The notes under the pieces were generated by a model. It was given only the letters and a program-made list of their open reading frames with translations. It had not been told where the DNA came from and ran no database searches. 33,927 nucleotides of DNA from Spirochaetota bacterium (GTDB lineage Bacteria > Spirochaetota > Spirochaetia > Treponematales > UBA12059). The DNA lies in contig JAHIWG010000007.1 of assembly GCA_018816345.1 (NCBI GenBank), forward strand, positions 1 through 33,927. The letters are read 5' to 3'. Positions 21,956 through 31,196 of the stretch are shown one piece after another; positions within the stretch are counted from its first letter, which is position 1; every line of letters begins with the position of its first letter. A program made the position numbers and the translations under genes.

Positions 21956-23779
21956 CTATGGTTCCCCCGGGTCGGGCTCCCGGGGAGCCGACGGTACTAG
22001 TATCCTGAACTCGGTCCTCCCCGGCTCGCTATCGAATAGTATATCCCCGCCGTTCTCCCGAGCCAGCCGCCTCGCGACGCTCAACCCCAGGCCCATGCCC
22101 TCGCCGTACGCCTTCGTCGTGTAGAAGGCCTCGAAAATCCTGTGCCGCGAGCCCTCCTGGATGCCTCGGCCCGTATCGACGACGGAGACGGCTATCAACT
22201 CGCCTTCCCGTCGCGTCGCGATCGTGACCTCTCCGCCTTTCTCCTCGGACTGCACGGCCTGGACCGCGTTGCTCACTACGTTGAACAGCGTCCTCTCGAA
22301 GTCGTTCTCCCTCGTGAAGGCGACGAGCCCCGCGCCCGCCTCGACGCTGAGCGTGGCCCCGCGGCCCAGCGCGCCCTGGAAAAGCGCCAGGACGGCTCGG
22401 ACCGCGCCCGCGACGTCGACCCGCCGCGGCTCGTCCCCGGAGGAGCCTGCCCCGTAGTTCCTCAATGCGCCGACGACGCGGGCGGCCTTCTCGACGGCGT
22501 CCTCGGTTATGTACGCGGCCCTTATCGCTCCCACCGTAGCCCGGAGCACCAGCATGAAGTCGTCGGCGCCCGGCTTCTTGAGGACGGGAATAGCCGCGGC
22601 TATCGACGCCCCGAGGCCGCACTCTATGAGGTCCTCGGCCTTCATGTCCGGCTCGGCGACGCCCGCGGCGCTGAGAGCGGCCGAGGCCTTCCTCCGAGCC
22701 TCGCGCTCGCCGGGCGGATCGACGGCCGTGGCCCCGGAGCGGTCGTCGCCCAGGTTCCTCCTAGCGAGGCGCAGCAGCCCGAGTGACTCTGAATCCAGCC
22801 TGGCCGCGATGAGCCCGATCTCGTCCAGGCCCCGTTCGAGGAACGCCTTCATGGACCGGTTCGACGCGTCTATCGCGGCGAGCGGGGTATTGAGCTCATG
22901 GGCGACGCTCGCCGATATCCGCCCGAGCGTAGCGAGCTTCTCCGAGACGAGCGCCCTGTCCTGAGCCTCCTTGAGATCGCCTAGCGCGCGCTGGAGCGCC
23001 CCGTTAGCGGCCTGGAGCTCGAGGTTGGTCATGGATAGCTCTTCGGTACGCGCTGCCACCTTGTGCTCTAGCTGCGCGTTTAGCTCGGAGAGCGCCGTCT
23101 CCGCCCGCTTCCTCTTCTCTATGTCCGTAGCGGCCCTATCAAGTGCCTTGGCGGTAATGCCGTGGATGCTGAAGCCGAGTATGCCTACCAGGGATATCGC
23201 CAGAGTGTTATCCGCGAGATAATCCCAAAAATCGGCGGGCGCGAGACCCATGCCGGGAGCCTCGAGCAGCATGAATACCCATAGCGCCGCTATATTCGCG
23301 GCGGCGTATAGGAGTATCGGCCACTTCCGCGAGGAGACGGCTAGAGGAGAGATGCACAGTATGGCGATGACGAACGCGATCGAGTCGAGCCGTACTACGG
23401 CGCCCGATGCCCTGCCTAGGAACATCACGAGCCATACGCTCGCGAGCGCGGTGGAGAGGAGCAGGTGGGCGCCCGCGGCGAAGCGGCCGGAGCCAAGTAA
23501 GGCTAGGGCCGCCGCGGTCGAGAGCAGCGCGGCCAGCTCCGCGACGAGGACCGGCGGGTTCACGGAGAATCCGCCCGCCGGATCGCTACGCTGGATGATA
23601 GCGCTGTATCCCAGGACGAGTACGGTGAACGCGAGCATCGACGCCCCGAGGATCATCAGGAAGCGGGCCTTGAGCCTCGTCGCGAAATCGGCCGGGCCGA
23701 AATTCATATGCAGGCGCCAAAGCAGGCTCTTCCTGCCCGACCCCGTCGCGTTCCACCCGTCCTCGCTTGATTCGCCCAT
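21956..23779 (-). CDS. Six-TM sensor histidine kinase
   Basis: From ATG 23779 the protein is 607 residues. About six membrane helices fill residues 40-210 with only short loops. A coiled coil follows (about 215-285; ALSELNAQLEHKVAARTEEL). The H-box is ISASVAHELNTPLAAI with phospho-acceptor H294. The ATP-binding domain has an N-box NVVSNAVQA (about 500), DTGRGI and GMGLGL. Membrane-borne signals or ions are likely inputs because there is no large periplasmic domain. Start is uncertain: ATG 23779 would be leaderless given the promoter at 23786-23815, ATG 23707 removes 24 residues, and TTG 23815 lies in the promoter. None has a clear SD. The stop abuts the regulator's ATG. Confidence 0.88.
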   Translation of the reverse strand: MGESSEDGWNATGSGRKSLLWRLHMNFGPADFATRLKARFLMILGASMLAFTVLVLGYSAIIQRSDPAGGFSVNPPVLVAELAALLSTAAALALLGSGRFAAGAHLLLSTALASVWLVMFLGRASGAVVRLDSIAFVIAILCISPLAVSSRKWPILLYAAANIAALWVFMLLEAPGMGLAPADFWDYLADNTLAISLVGILGFSIHGITAKALDRAATDIEKRKRAETALSELNAQLEHKVAARTEELSMTNLELQAANGALQRALGDLKEAQDRALVSEKLATLGRISASVAHELNTPLAAIDASNRSMKAFLERGLDEIGLIAARLDSESLGLLRLARRNLGDDRSGATAVDPPGEREARRKASAALSAAGVAEPDMKAEDLIECGLGASIAAAIPVLKKPGADDFMLVLRATVGAIRAAYITEDAVEKAARVVGALRNYGAGSSGDEPRRVDVAGAVRAVLALFQGALGRGATLSVEAGAGLVAFTRENDFERTLFNVVSNAVQAVQSEEKGGEVTIATRREGELIAVSVVDTGRGIQEGSRHRIFEAFYTTKAYGEGMGLGLSVARRLARENGGDILFDSEPGRTEFRILVPSAPREPDPGEP

Positions 23780-23785
23780 ATCAGG

Positions 23786-23815
23786 AGTATCGGCCCGTCC
23801 AATGGCCCGAGTCAA
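23786..23815 (-). promoter_or_regulatory. Promoter of the kinase-regulator pair
   Basis: On the minus strand TTGACT (23810-23815), an 18-nt spacer and GATACT (23786-23791) form a good sigma-70-type site. Only six bases separate the -10 from the ATG at 23779, suggesting either a leaderless mRNA or initiation at the later ATG 23707. Confidence 0.5.
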
Positions 23816-23849
23816 ACAATTCCGCGGGCCCGGTCTATCGCGGCGCCTC

Positions 23850-25472
23850 CTACGCCTCTCCGAGCGTCCTGACCTCCGCGTCGAGGGCCGACAGGTGACG
23901 GCCGTTCTCCTCCCCGAGCGTCCTTACCGTCCTCGCCTCCGCGAGGATACGATCGAACGACGCGGAAAGCTCGGAGAGCCTGGCTCGCAGGGCCACGGTA
24001 GCGGACCTTACATCCGCGGTGCCGTCGCGGCTCTCCTCGTCGGCTCGCCGAAGCTCGCCCAGGGCCGATTCGACGCGCCCTCCGGAGAGCCCGATGCCCG
24101 CCGCCGCGTCGCGTATCTCGCGGACGCTCGTATCGAGCGTGTCGATGCGGGAGAAGAGCTCCTCGACGGATCGCAGGAACTCGCCCGTCTCCGCTCGGGT
24201 CGACGCGAATCGCTCCCTCGCCCCGGCGTTGAGCGTCGCGGCCTTCGCTATGTCGAGCGCGGCGGTCTTGAGCGCCGTCCCAATATCCTTGGCGTTCTTG
24301 TTCGCCGTCTCCGCGAGGTTCCTCACCTCGTCGGCCACCACCGCGAAGCCGGAACCGGCGGCCCCGGCGTGGGCGGCCTCGATGGCGGCGTTCATGGCGA
24401 GCAGGTTGGTCTGCGAGGCTATCTTGGCTACGGCCCCGACCTGGTCGAGTAGCCCCGAGGTCCTCGACGCTATGGCTTCGATGGCCGCGGCCGATGCTGC
24501 TATCGCCTCGTCGGCCGCGACGTACTTCGTCTCGAGCCGCTCCATCCTGCCCCTGCGGTCGCTGGAGAGCGCGGCTACGGAACCGGAAAAGGCGCCGATC
24601 TTCTCGAGCGATTCCGAGGTGCGCTCGACCTCGCCGCGCTGCTCGCCCAGGGCCACCTCGACGGCGTCGCCCTGCGCCTTTACCTTCTCCGAGGCTCGCG
24701 AAAGGTCCTCCGCCGCCTCCGCGAGCCGCTTTGACTGCGCGTCTACCTCCGCGAGGCCCCGTTGGCTGTCCTCGGCGAGCGAGATCTGGTTCGCGGCGCT
24801 CGCGCGGAGGCCTTCGCCTATTTCCAGGCCTTCCCTGGATTTTCCCAGGACGTCGGCGAGGGCCGCGGCGCGCCTCGAGTTGGCTTCCGATTCCTCCATG
24901 GCCAAGGACAGCGACTCCCCGTTAGACTTCATGGCGAGGAACGCGAGCGCCGATCCCGATATCACGCAGAGCGCCGCGATGGCGAGGTTGTCGAGCGGCG
25001 TCGTCTCGGGGGCTGATTCCAGGAACGGGCGGACTCGCAAGATGAAGTGCGCGGCCAGGGACGCCAAGGAGACGGCTCCGACGGCCAGGCATTGGTACGG
25101 GCGCTGCATCAGGAGAGCGGACTCGAAGAGCACGATAAGCAGGTACACGGCGTATTCATACGACTCGTAGGGGTCGGGCCGGGGATCCGCGTAGAGCAAC
25201 AGCGATAGCGCGATCCAGCTGAACGCGACGGTGAACATTCCCGCGGCTACCCGTCGTCCCTTGAAGAGGAGGAAGATGGATATCGCGAACGGCAAGCCGG
25301 TAGCCAGGTTGACGAGCGCCAGCGCGTCCGGCTGGGATACGACCCGTCCCGCCCCGTAAAGCAGCATGGCGCCGCTTAGGACGACGTTGATGACTAGGAG
25401 GACGCGAGCCTTGCCGGCGGCGCCGTAGCCGCTATCCTTATATAATGAATCGAGCCTGGTACCGCCAATCAT
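23850..25472 (-). CDS. Six-TM methyl-accepting chemotaxis protein
   Basis: From ATG 25472 the protein is 540 residues. Six hydrophobic helices lie at about 24-42, 51-70, 75-94, 106-122, 128-146 and 160-180, with no large periplasmic sensor. A long helical region follows, and the MCP signalling tip [20 protein letters not shown] then [16 protein letters not shown] is at 351-389. Chemoreceptors of this kind drive CheA/CheW kinase complexes to steer flagella. I chose ATG 25472 because the -10 element at 25520-25525 rules out the longer TTG start; the only SD-like sequence is GGGGG (25481-25485). It lies upstream of, and in the same direction as, the kinase with a 70-nt gap, and its membrane layout resembles that of the kinase. 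Confidence 0.9.
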   Translation of the reverse strand: MIGGTRLDSLYKDSGYGAAGKARVLLVINVVLSGAMLLYGAGRVVSQPDALALVNLATGLPFAISIFLLFKGRRVAAGMFTVAFSWIALSLLLYADPRPDPYESYEYAVYLLIVLFESALLMQRPYQCLAVGAVSLASLAAHFILRVRPFLESAPETTPLDNLAIAALCVISGSALAFLAMKSNGESLSLAMEESEANSRRAAALADVLGKSREGLEIGEGLRASAANQISLAEDSQRGLAEVDAQSKRLAEAAEDLSRASEKVKAQGDAVEVALGEQRGEVERTSESLEKIGAFSGSVAALSSDRRGRMERLETKYVAADEAIAASAAAIEAIASRTSGLLDQVGAVAKIASQTNLLAMNAAIEAAHAGAAGSGFAVVADEVRNLAETANKNAKDIGTALKTAALDIAKAATLNAGARERFASTRAETGEFLRSVEELFSRIDTLDTSVREIRDAAAGIGLSGGRVESALGELRRADEESRDGTADVRSATVALRARLSELSASFDRILAEARTVRTLGEENGRHLSALDAEVRTLGEA

Positions 25473-25519
25473 GCTAAGAACCCCCAGGGACACTGTACCA
25501 GACGTATATTGAGTACGCA

Positions 25520-25525
25520 ATTATA
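25520..25525 (-). promoter_or_regulatory. -10 element of the chemoreceptor gene
   Basis: A consensus TATAAT reads on the minus strand, 47 nt upstream of the ATG at 25472. No convincing -35 hexamer lies at 16-18 nt; the DNA there is the GC-rich repeat region. The element may rely on an activator or on T-rich flanking sequence. Confidence 0.4.
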
Positions 25526-25547
25526 AAAATGAGCGCTCGCTCAGTAC

Positions 25548-25592
25548 CGCTCGCCGTATAGGCATCGCTCGCCGTGTAGGCATCGCTCGCCG
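25548..25592. repeat. Short 18-bp direct repeat between MCP and pheS genes
   Basis: CGCTCGCCGTATAGGCAT (25548-25565) and CGCTCGCCGTGTAGGCAT (25566-25583) differ at one base. They are followed by a partial third copy (CGCTCGCCG, 25584-25592). The array sits in the 225-nt divergent intergenic region; no function is evident. Confidence 0.85.
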
Positions 25593-25608
25593 CGGGCGCG
25601 CGGCGAGA

Positions 25609-25637
25609 TTGACGGCCTTCTTCCTTTTCGCCACAAT
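25609..25637 (+). promoter_or_regulatory. Candidate promoter of pheS
   Basis: TTGACG (25609-25614), a 17-nt spacer and CACAAT (25632-25637) are the best sigma-70-like pair upstream of pheS, giving a leader of about 55 nt. I saw no T-box, leader peptide with Phe codons or other attenuator in this leader. Confidence 0.45.
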
Positions 25638-25697
25638 GGCCGTAATTATACGCGGCGGGTCGGCAGCGCTCGATCCATCGCGCCTTCGGAGCATCAT

Positions 25698-27257
25698 ATG
25701 GATCCACGTTCTATCGTTAAAAGCCTCCACCCGCTCGAGATCAAGGTTCTCCTCCATTACGCGCCGGGGGACGGCCTCGATTCCGGCCGCTTGGCGGCCG
25801 AGCTCGGCTACCTCGAGGGGCACGCCAACCAGGCCCAGGCCTGGCTTACCGCCAAGGGCCTCGCCTCCGAGACGGGCCGGTCCTCCAAGTCGGTCTTCGA
25901 GTTGACGCCCCTCGGCAGGGCCTGGCTGGAATCGGGCACGCCCGAGGAGCGCATGGTCGCTTTCCTAGCGAAGAACGGGCCTTCCGCGATGCCGGCTATA
26001 TGCCAGGCCATAGGAATGGAGCAGAAGGACGCGGGTTCCGCGTACGGCAGGCTTTCCAAAGAGGGCGTTCTCTCCATGAGCCCCGAGAAGCTCGTTTCAA
26101 TAGCGGACGCCTCCCGCTCCAAGCGGTCCGCCGCGATGAGGGCCCTGCTCTCCAAGGCCGCGGCGGCCGATAGCGGCATCCTAGGAGAGTCCGACCTCGA
26201 CGCCTCCGAGGCCGCCCTGATGGCCGAGGTCGCCAAGAAGCGTGGCTCGGGCGATGCGGCGTTCCGCTCCGCCGAGCGCGAGACGGTTACCTGGGCCCTC
26301 GCCGGAGAGGCCGCCGAAGTGGCCGCGATCCTCCGCGAGACGGGCGTCTCCGGCGACGAGCTCGGCGCGGTGACCCAGGCGATGCTCGAGGACGGCTCCT
26401 GGAAGGGCGCGGCATTCCGCTCATACAATATTAAGAGCCGGCCGGCCCGCCTCATACCAGGACGGCGCAATCCCTACGTCCAGTTCCTCGAGAGCGTCAA
26501 GGATAAGCTCGTCTCGCTCGGCTTCGAGGAATTCGACGGCGGGCTCGTCGAGACGGAGTTCTGGAACGGCGACGCGCTGTTCATGCCCCAGTTCCACTCC
26601 GCCCGGGATATCCACGACGTCTACTACCTGGCCGAGCCTACGAAGGCCAGGTCGATCGAGGAGCCGTACCTGTCGAGGGTCGCCGCCACGCACGAGAACG
26701 GAGGCGCGACCGGTTCCCGCGGCTGGCGCTACGGCTTCGACCGCGAGTTCACCAAGCGGCTCGTGCTCCGCAGCCAGGGCACCGTGCTCTCCGCCAGGCA
26801 GCTGCCGAAGGCCTCGATACCCGGCAAGTATTTCGGCATCGCCAGGTGCTTCCGCTACGATAAGGTCGACGCGACCCACTTGTCCGACTTCTACCAGACC
26901 GAGGGAATAGTGCTCGGCGACGACGTGAGCCTTAAGACGCTCCTCGGGTTCCTCGAGATGTTCGCCGTCGAGGTCGCGGGGGCCAAGGAAGTCAAGTACG
27001 TCCCCGGATACTTCCCCTTCACCGAGCCTTCGGTCGAGGTGCACATCAAGCACCCCGTGCTCGGCTGGTTCGAGCTCGGCGGCGCCGGCATCTTCCGCCC
27101 GGAGGTCACCGAGCCCCTCGGCGTCAGCGTGCCGGTGCTCGCCTGGGGCATAGGCATAGACCGCATGGCGCTGATGGCCCTCGGCCTCAACGACCTCCGC
27201 GAGCTGTTCAGCTACGATATCGAAGACGTGCGCCTCAGGCGCGCCCTCGTGAGATAG
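25698..27257 (+). CDS. pheS: Phenylalanyl-tRNA synthetase alpha subunit, archaeal type
   Basis: The 519-residue protein is much longer than the usual bacterial PheS (about 330-350). It has the archaeal/eukaryotic layout: winged-helix-like N-terminal modules (about 1-210; LHPLEIKVLLHYA, FELTPLGRAWLESG) and a class II catalytic core. The core shows motif 2, IARCFRYDKVDATHLSDFYQ, and a motif 3 region with GIGIDRMALM. It charges tRNA-Phe together with PheT. GGAG (25688-25691) precedes the ATG by 6 nt. PheRS of spirochaetes is known to be of archaeal type through ancient transfer. pheT follows after 42 nt. Confidence 0.95.
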   Translation: MDPRSIVKSLHPLEIKVLLHYAPGDGLDSGRLAAELGYLEGHANQAQAWLTAKGLASETGRSSKSVFELTPLGRAWLESGTPEERMVAFLAKNGPSAMPAICQAIGMEQKDAGSAYGRLSKEGVLSMSPEKLVSIADASRSKRSAAMRALLSKAAAADSGILGESDLDASEAALMAEVAKKRGSGDAAFRSAERETVTWALAGEAAEVAAILRETGVSGDELGAVTQAMLEDGSWKGAAFRSYNIKSRPARLIPGRRNPYVQFLESVKDKLVSLGFEEFDGGLVETEFWNGDALFMPQFHSARDIHDVYYLAEPTKARSIEEPYLSRVAATHENGGATGSRGWRYGFDREFTKRLVLRSQGTVLSARQLPKASIPGKYFGIARCFRYDKVDATHLSDFYQTEGIVLGDDVSLKTLLGFLEMFAVEVAGAKEVKYVPGYFPFTEPSVEVHIKHPVLGWFELGGAGIFRPEVTEPLGVSVPVLAWGIGIDRMALMALGLNDLRELFSYDIEDVRLRRALVR

Positions 27258-27299
27258 GCCCCGGCGATAGCCGCAGCATAATCGATTTGGAGAACCCGA

Positions 27300-29003
27300 A
27301 TGCCTAAGATAGAAGTGAACGAGAACCTGTTCTTCGAGCTCGTCGGCCGACGCATGGAAGCGGCCGAGCTGGAGGCCGCCTTGGAGACCGCCAAGGCCGA
27401 GCTCGACGGCTGGGACGCGGACGGCCCCGCCGACGGCCGTACCATCAAGATAGAGCTGAACGACACCAATAGGCCCGACCTGTGGTCGACGGCCGGCATA
27501 GCCCGCCAGCTCCGGGTCCGCGCCGGCGGGGCCGTTCCCGAGTATCCTTTCTTTTCGCGTGAGGGCGAGGCCCGTCCCTCCGAGTACCGCGTCGTCGTGG
27601 ACGCGTCGATACGCGAGCTACGGCCCTTCATGGCCGGGTTCGTCATCTCCGGCAAGGCGATAAGCGACGCCATGCTCCGCGACGCCATCCAGACGCAGGA
27701 GAAGCTGTGCTCCAACTTCGGGCGCAAGCGGCGCTCGGTATCCATGGGCATGTACCGCATAGACCTTATCAAGTGGCCCGTCGCCTACAAGGGCGCGGAC
27801 CCCGACTCCGTCTCCTTCACGCCCCTGCAGGCCCAGGAGCGCATGACCCTCCGGCGCATCGTCGCCGAGCACCCGAAAGGCAAGGAGTACGGCCACATCA
27901 TCGCGGACTCGCCCGTGTACCCCGTCCTGATGGGCGCCGACGGCGGCGTGCTCTCGATGGCCCCGGTCATCAACTCCGCCGACATAGGCGCCGTCCAGGT
28001 AGGCGACCGAGACCTCCTCGTGGAATTCACCGGCACCGACATGGCCGCCGTCTGCCTCTCGGCCAATATAGTAGCGTGCGACTTCGCCGACGCCGGTTAC
28101 GCGATCAAGCCGCTCCGCGTCGACTACGCCTACGATACGCCGTTCGGCCGATCGGTGACCTTCCCGTACTACTTCCAGAAGCCCGCCTCCGTGGATTCCG
28201 GCCGGGTAACCAAGCTCCTCGGCGATAATATCGGCCCCGAGGCCGTCGTCGAGGCGCTCGCAAGGATGGGCGTCCGCTCCGAGGCCCACGGTCAGCACGT
28301 CCGCGCCTATCCGCCGGAGTACCGAGACGACTTCATCCACGCCGTCGATCTCGTCGAGGACGTGATGATAGGCCGGGGCATGGCCAGTTTCGCGCCGGAA
28401 CGCCCCCGCGACTTCACGATAGGGCGCCTTTCCCCCGTAGAATCGTTCACCAGGAAAGCCAAGGACGTGATGGTGGGCCTCGGCTACCAGGAGATGATCT
28501 ACAACTACCTCGGCTCGGGCAAGGACTACATCGAGCGCATGAACGTCCCCGCCGACGGCGTCATACGCATATCCAACCCCATGACCGAGAATTTCGAGTA
28601 CGTCAGGCCGTCGATACTGCCCGGGCTCATGCAGTCGGAGGCGGTATCTAGCAAGGCCCCGTATCCCCACCGCATATTCGAGGCCGGCAAGGTCGCTTTC
28701 CTCGACGAGACCCAGAATTACGGTACCTCCACGAGGCAGCGCGTCGGTTTCCTTTGCTCGCACCAGGGCGCGGATTATAACGAGCTGGCCGGGGAAGTCG
28801 CGGCCTTGCTGTATTACCTGGGCGAGGACTACGCCGTCGAGGAGTCGGACGATCCTCGGTTCCTGCCCGGCAGGCAGGCGAGGATAATGGTGCGCGGCGC
28901 CGGCGTCGGCTTCTTCGGCGAGGTCCATCCCGCGGTGCTGGAGAATTGGGGCGTGACCATGCCCTGCGTCGCTTGCGAGCTCGACCTGGAATCTCTCATA
29001 TAA
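27300..29003 (+). CDS. pheT: Phenylalanyl-tRNA synthetase beta subunit, archaeal type
   Basis: The 567-residue protein is the short archaeal-type PheT; bacterial-type subunits are near 800 residues with an N-terminal tRNA-binding-like (EMAP) and a C-terminal anticodon (FDX-ACB) domain, both absent here. It begins MPKIEVNENLFFELVGRR. It contains the B3/4-like editing region (MAGFVISGKAI, MGMYRIDLIKWPV) and ends in a class II-like fold (HPAVLENWGV). A GGAG SD (27289-27292) lies 7 nt before the ATG. It forms the heterotetramer with PheS and holds the editing site. The acyl-CoA synthetase gene follows after 15 nt. Confidence 0.95.
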   Translation: MPKIEVNENLFFELVGRRMEAAELEAALETAKAELDGWDADGPADGRTIKIELNDTNRPDLWSTAGIARQLRVRAGGAVPEYPFFSREGEARPSEYRVVVDASIRELRPFMAGFVISGKAISDAMLRDAIQTQEKLCSNFGRKRRSVSMGMYRIDLIKWPVAYKGADPDSVSFTPLQAQERMTLRRIVAEHPKGKEYGHIIADSPVYPVLMGADGGVLSMAPVINSADIGAVQVGDRDLLVEFTGTDMAAVCLSANIVACDFADAGYAIKPLRVDYAYDTPFGRSVTFPYYFQKPASVDSGRVTKLLGDNIGPEAVVEALARMGVRSEAHGQHVRAYPPEYRDDFIHAVDLVEDVMIGRGMASFAPERPRDFTIGRLSPVESFTRKAKDVMVGLGYQEMIYNYLGSGKDYIERMNVPADGVIRISNPMTENFEYVRPSILPGLMQSEAVSSKAPYPHRIFEAGKVAFLDETQNYGTSTRQRVGFLCSHQGADYNELAGEVAALLYYLGEDYAVEESDDPRFLPGRQARIMVRGAGVGFFGEVHPAVLENWGVTMPCVACELDLESLI

Positions 29004-29018
29004 CGCGCTGGAGGGTGC

Positions 29019-30824
29019 ATGGACATAGAAAAAAGGTACTCGAGGCTACCGGACCGAGACTACGCCAATTTTCGCGTCATGTTCGATGCTATCTGCGACG
29101 AGTACGAGGATCTCCCCGCCGCCCGCGCCAGGCTCGCCGACGGGGCGCCGTATACCGTCTGGACCTACGCCGACCTGAGGCGCGAGTCGTACGGAGCCGC
29201 CCGTTACCTCGCGTCTAAGGGGCTGCGGCAGGGAGACCGCGTCGCCATAGTCTCGGAGAATAGGCCCGAATGGTGCTTCGCTTACATCGCGGCCGTCGTG
29301 TCGGGCCTCGTCGTCGTCCCGATTGACTCGAGCGTCGACGCGGCCGGGCTCGCGGGGATACTATCCGCCGCCGGTTGCCGCGCGCTCTTCTACTCGACGG
29401 CCCAGGCCCAGAAGGCCCGAGAGGCCCTCGGCGACGCCGCAGGTTACGTCCTGGTCGAATTCTGCCCGCGCGCCGAGCGCGGCGACGCGGCCGCGACGTT
29501 ACCGGGCGCGGTCCCCTGGGCCGAGGCCGTCGCCCGAGGCGCCGCCCCGGGCGACGGTAGCGACGGTCTGCCTCCCGCGTCGGCCATCGACGGGGAATCG
29601 GTCGCCGTCATCATTTTCACGTCTGGCACGACGGGCATAGCCAAGGGCATCATGCTCAGCCACCGGGGCATCATCGACAACGTGAACGCCTCTATCCAGT
29701 CGCTTAACGTAGGTCCCGACGATATTTTCATAGCCGTCCTTCCGTTGCACCATACCTACGCGGCCACGTGCTCCTTCCTCGCGCCGCTGGAGGCGGGAGG
29801 GTCGTTGACCTTCGTCGAGAAGATAGTGCCGTCGGTCGTACTCCGGCACGTAAGGGAGTCCCGCGTGACGTTCATGATCGGGGTGCCGCTCCTTTTCGAT
29901 AAGATCAAGCAGGGCATCCGATCGGAGGTCGATAAACTCAAGGGCCCGGCCAGGGTCTTCGTCAAGGCGATATTCGGCCTGTCGGCCGCGCTGACGAGGA
30001 CTCTGCGGATACCCGCCGGCAGGGTCCTTCTCGGCTTCCTGCGGAAGAAAGCCGGGCTCGCCACGGTACGCCTCGGCGTAGCCGGCGGGGGGCCGCTCGC
30101 GTGGGATACGGCCGATTTCTTCGAGATCCTGGGCCTCAACCTCGTCCAGGGCTACGGCATGAGCGAGAACGGGCCGTTGATATCCGTAAACCTGCCCGAG
30201 TACAAGGACAACAGGTCCGTCGGCCTCCCTGTTAAGCGGACGCTAGCCAGGATCGCGGATCCCGGCCCCGACGGCGTGGGCGAGATCCAGGTCAAGAGCC
30301 CCTCGATCATGCTCGGCTACCTGGACGCCCCCCGCGAGAGCGCCGAGGCGCTAACCGAGGACGGCTGGCTACGTACAGGAGACCTCGGCTTTATCGACTC
30401 CAGGGGCTTCATCTTCATAACCGGCCGCTCCAAGAGCATAATCGTCAACGAGGGCGGGAAGAATATCTACCCGGAGGAGATAGAGCTGCGCTTCGAGGGC
30501 TCGACCTGGATCAAGGAGGCTCTTGTGATGGGGCGCCGCGTATCGGGCGCCAAGGCCGGCGAGCAGGTCGTCGCCCTTTGCGTCCCGGAGTGGGACCGAA
30601 TCGACGCCGAGCGTGGCGGGCGGCCCCGGGCCGAATTCGCCGCCGAGCGCGTGCGGGACGAGGTGCGGCGTATTAACAAGGGACTGCCTCCGCATATGAA
30701 AATCGTCGATTTCTCCATTCGAGACGAGGAATTCGAGAAGACGAGCACGAGGAAGATCCGCAGGTTCCTCTACTCCCGGGACGTCGAGCCCGGCCGGGGC
30801 GACGATATGGGAGAATCGCGATGA
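29019..30824 (+). CDS. AMP-forming long-chain acyl-CoA synthetase
   Basis: The 601-residue ANL-superfamily enzyme activates a carboxylic acid as acyl-AMP and passes it to CoA (or another thiol). Motifs appear in order: FTSGTTGIAKGIML (200-213, phosphate loop), GYGMSENGP (about 378-386), TGDLGFID (453-460) and, near the C-terminus, the catalytic-lysine region KTSTRKIRR, where the usual GK reads RK. Overall layout is that of FadD-like long-chain enzymes. The natural substrate cannot be told from sequence; fatty-acid activation for membrane lipid synthesis is likely in a spirochaete. GGAGGG (29010-29015) is the SD. It overlaps the next small gene by 4 nt (ATGA). Confidence 0.88.
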   Translation: MDIEKRYSRLPDRDYANFRVMFDAICDEYEDLPAARARLADGAPYTVWTYADLRRESYGAARYLASKGLRQGDRVAIVSENRPEWCFAYIAAVVSGLVVVPIDSSVDAAGLAGILSAAGCRALFYSTAQAQKAREALGDAAGYVLVEFCPRAERGDAAATLPGAVPWAEAVARGAAPGDGSDGLPPASAIDGESVAVIIFTSGTTGIAKGIMLSHRGIIDNVNASIQSLNVGPDDIFIAVLPLHHTYAATCSFLAPLEAGGSLTFVEKIVPSVVLRHVRESRVTFMIGVPLLFDKIKQGIRSEVDKLKGPARVFVKAIFGLSAALTRTLRIPAGRVLLGFLRKKAGLATVRLGVAGGGPLAWDTADFFEILGLNLVQGYGMSENGPLISVNLPEYKDNRSVGLPVKRTLARIADPGPDGVGEIQVKSPSIMLGYLDAPRESAEALTEDGWLRTGDLGFIDSRGFIFITGRSKSIIVNEGGKNIYPEEIELRFEGSTWIKEALVMGRRVSGAKAGEQVVALCVPEWDRIDAERGGRPRAEFAAERVRDEVRRINKGLPPHMKIVDFSIRDEEFEKTSTRKIRRFLYSRDVEPGRGDDMGESR

Positions 30825-31120
30825 GCGCCGGCATGGCCGCCCTAGCGCTACGGTTCATCGTCATGGCCGTAGCCACCTTCCTGTCAATAGTCGTCTGGTC
30901 GCGTTTCAGGGACGCCTCCTGGATGCTCATCGTCATCGGAATAATCGCCGGATACGGGGATATCCTCTACTCGCTCCTCGTGGAGTTCGGCTTCCTGCCG
31001 GAAATCGGACAGGGGGCTAGGGGAGCCGAGATCCTCGCCTTCGTGTTCCCGAACCTGCCGTGGCTGTTCTTCTCCGCGGCGTTCATAGCCATGCTCGCCA
31101 AGAACAGGAATAGGGGCTAG
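30821..31120 (+). CDS. Small three-helix membrane protein of unknown function
   Basis: The 99-residue protein has three hydrophobic segments: about 8-27, 34-56 and 72-93. They contain FIVMAVATFLSIVVWSRF, MLIVIGIIAGYGDILYSLL and FPNLPWLFFSAAFIAML, and the tail is basic (KNRNRG). The start overlaps the acyl-CoA synthetase stop (ATGA, 30821-30824), so it is translationally coupled to that gene. I recognise no family. A link to lipid handling or enzyme anchoring is only suggested by the coupling. Confidence 0.65.
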   Translation: MSAGMAALALRFIVMAVATFLSIVVWSRFRDASWMLIVIGIIAGYGDILYSLLVEFGFLPEIGQGARGAEILAFVFPNLPWLFFSAAFIAMLAKNRNRG

Positions 31121-31196
31121 GCCCGGGATAGCGTCCGCTGGACGAAGCTGAAAGCGGCAGTGCGCCGGCCTCGGTACTAGGATACGGAGGCCAGCC

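Noticed and set aside
25521-25697. T-box or Phe-rich leader peptide controlling pheS
   Set aside because: No T-box sequence, Phe-codon run or terminator/antiterminator pair is present in this short region.
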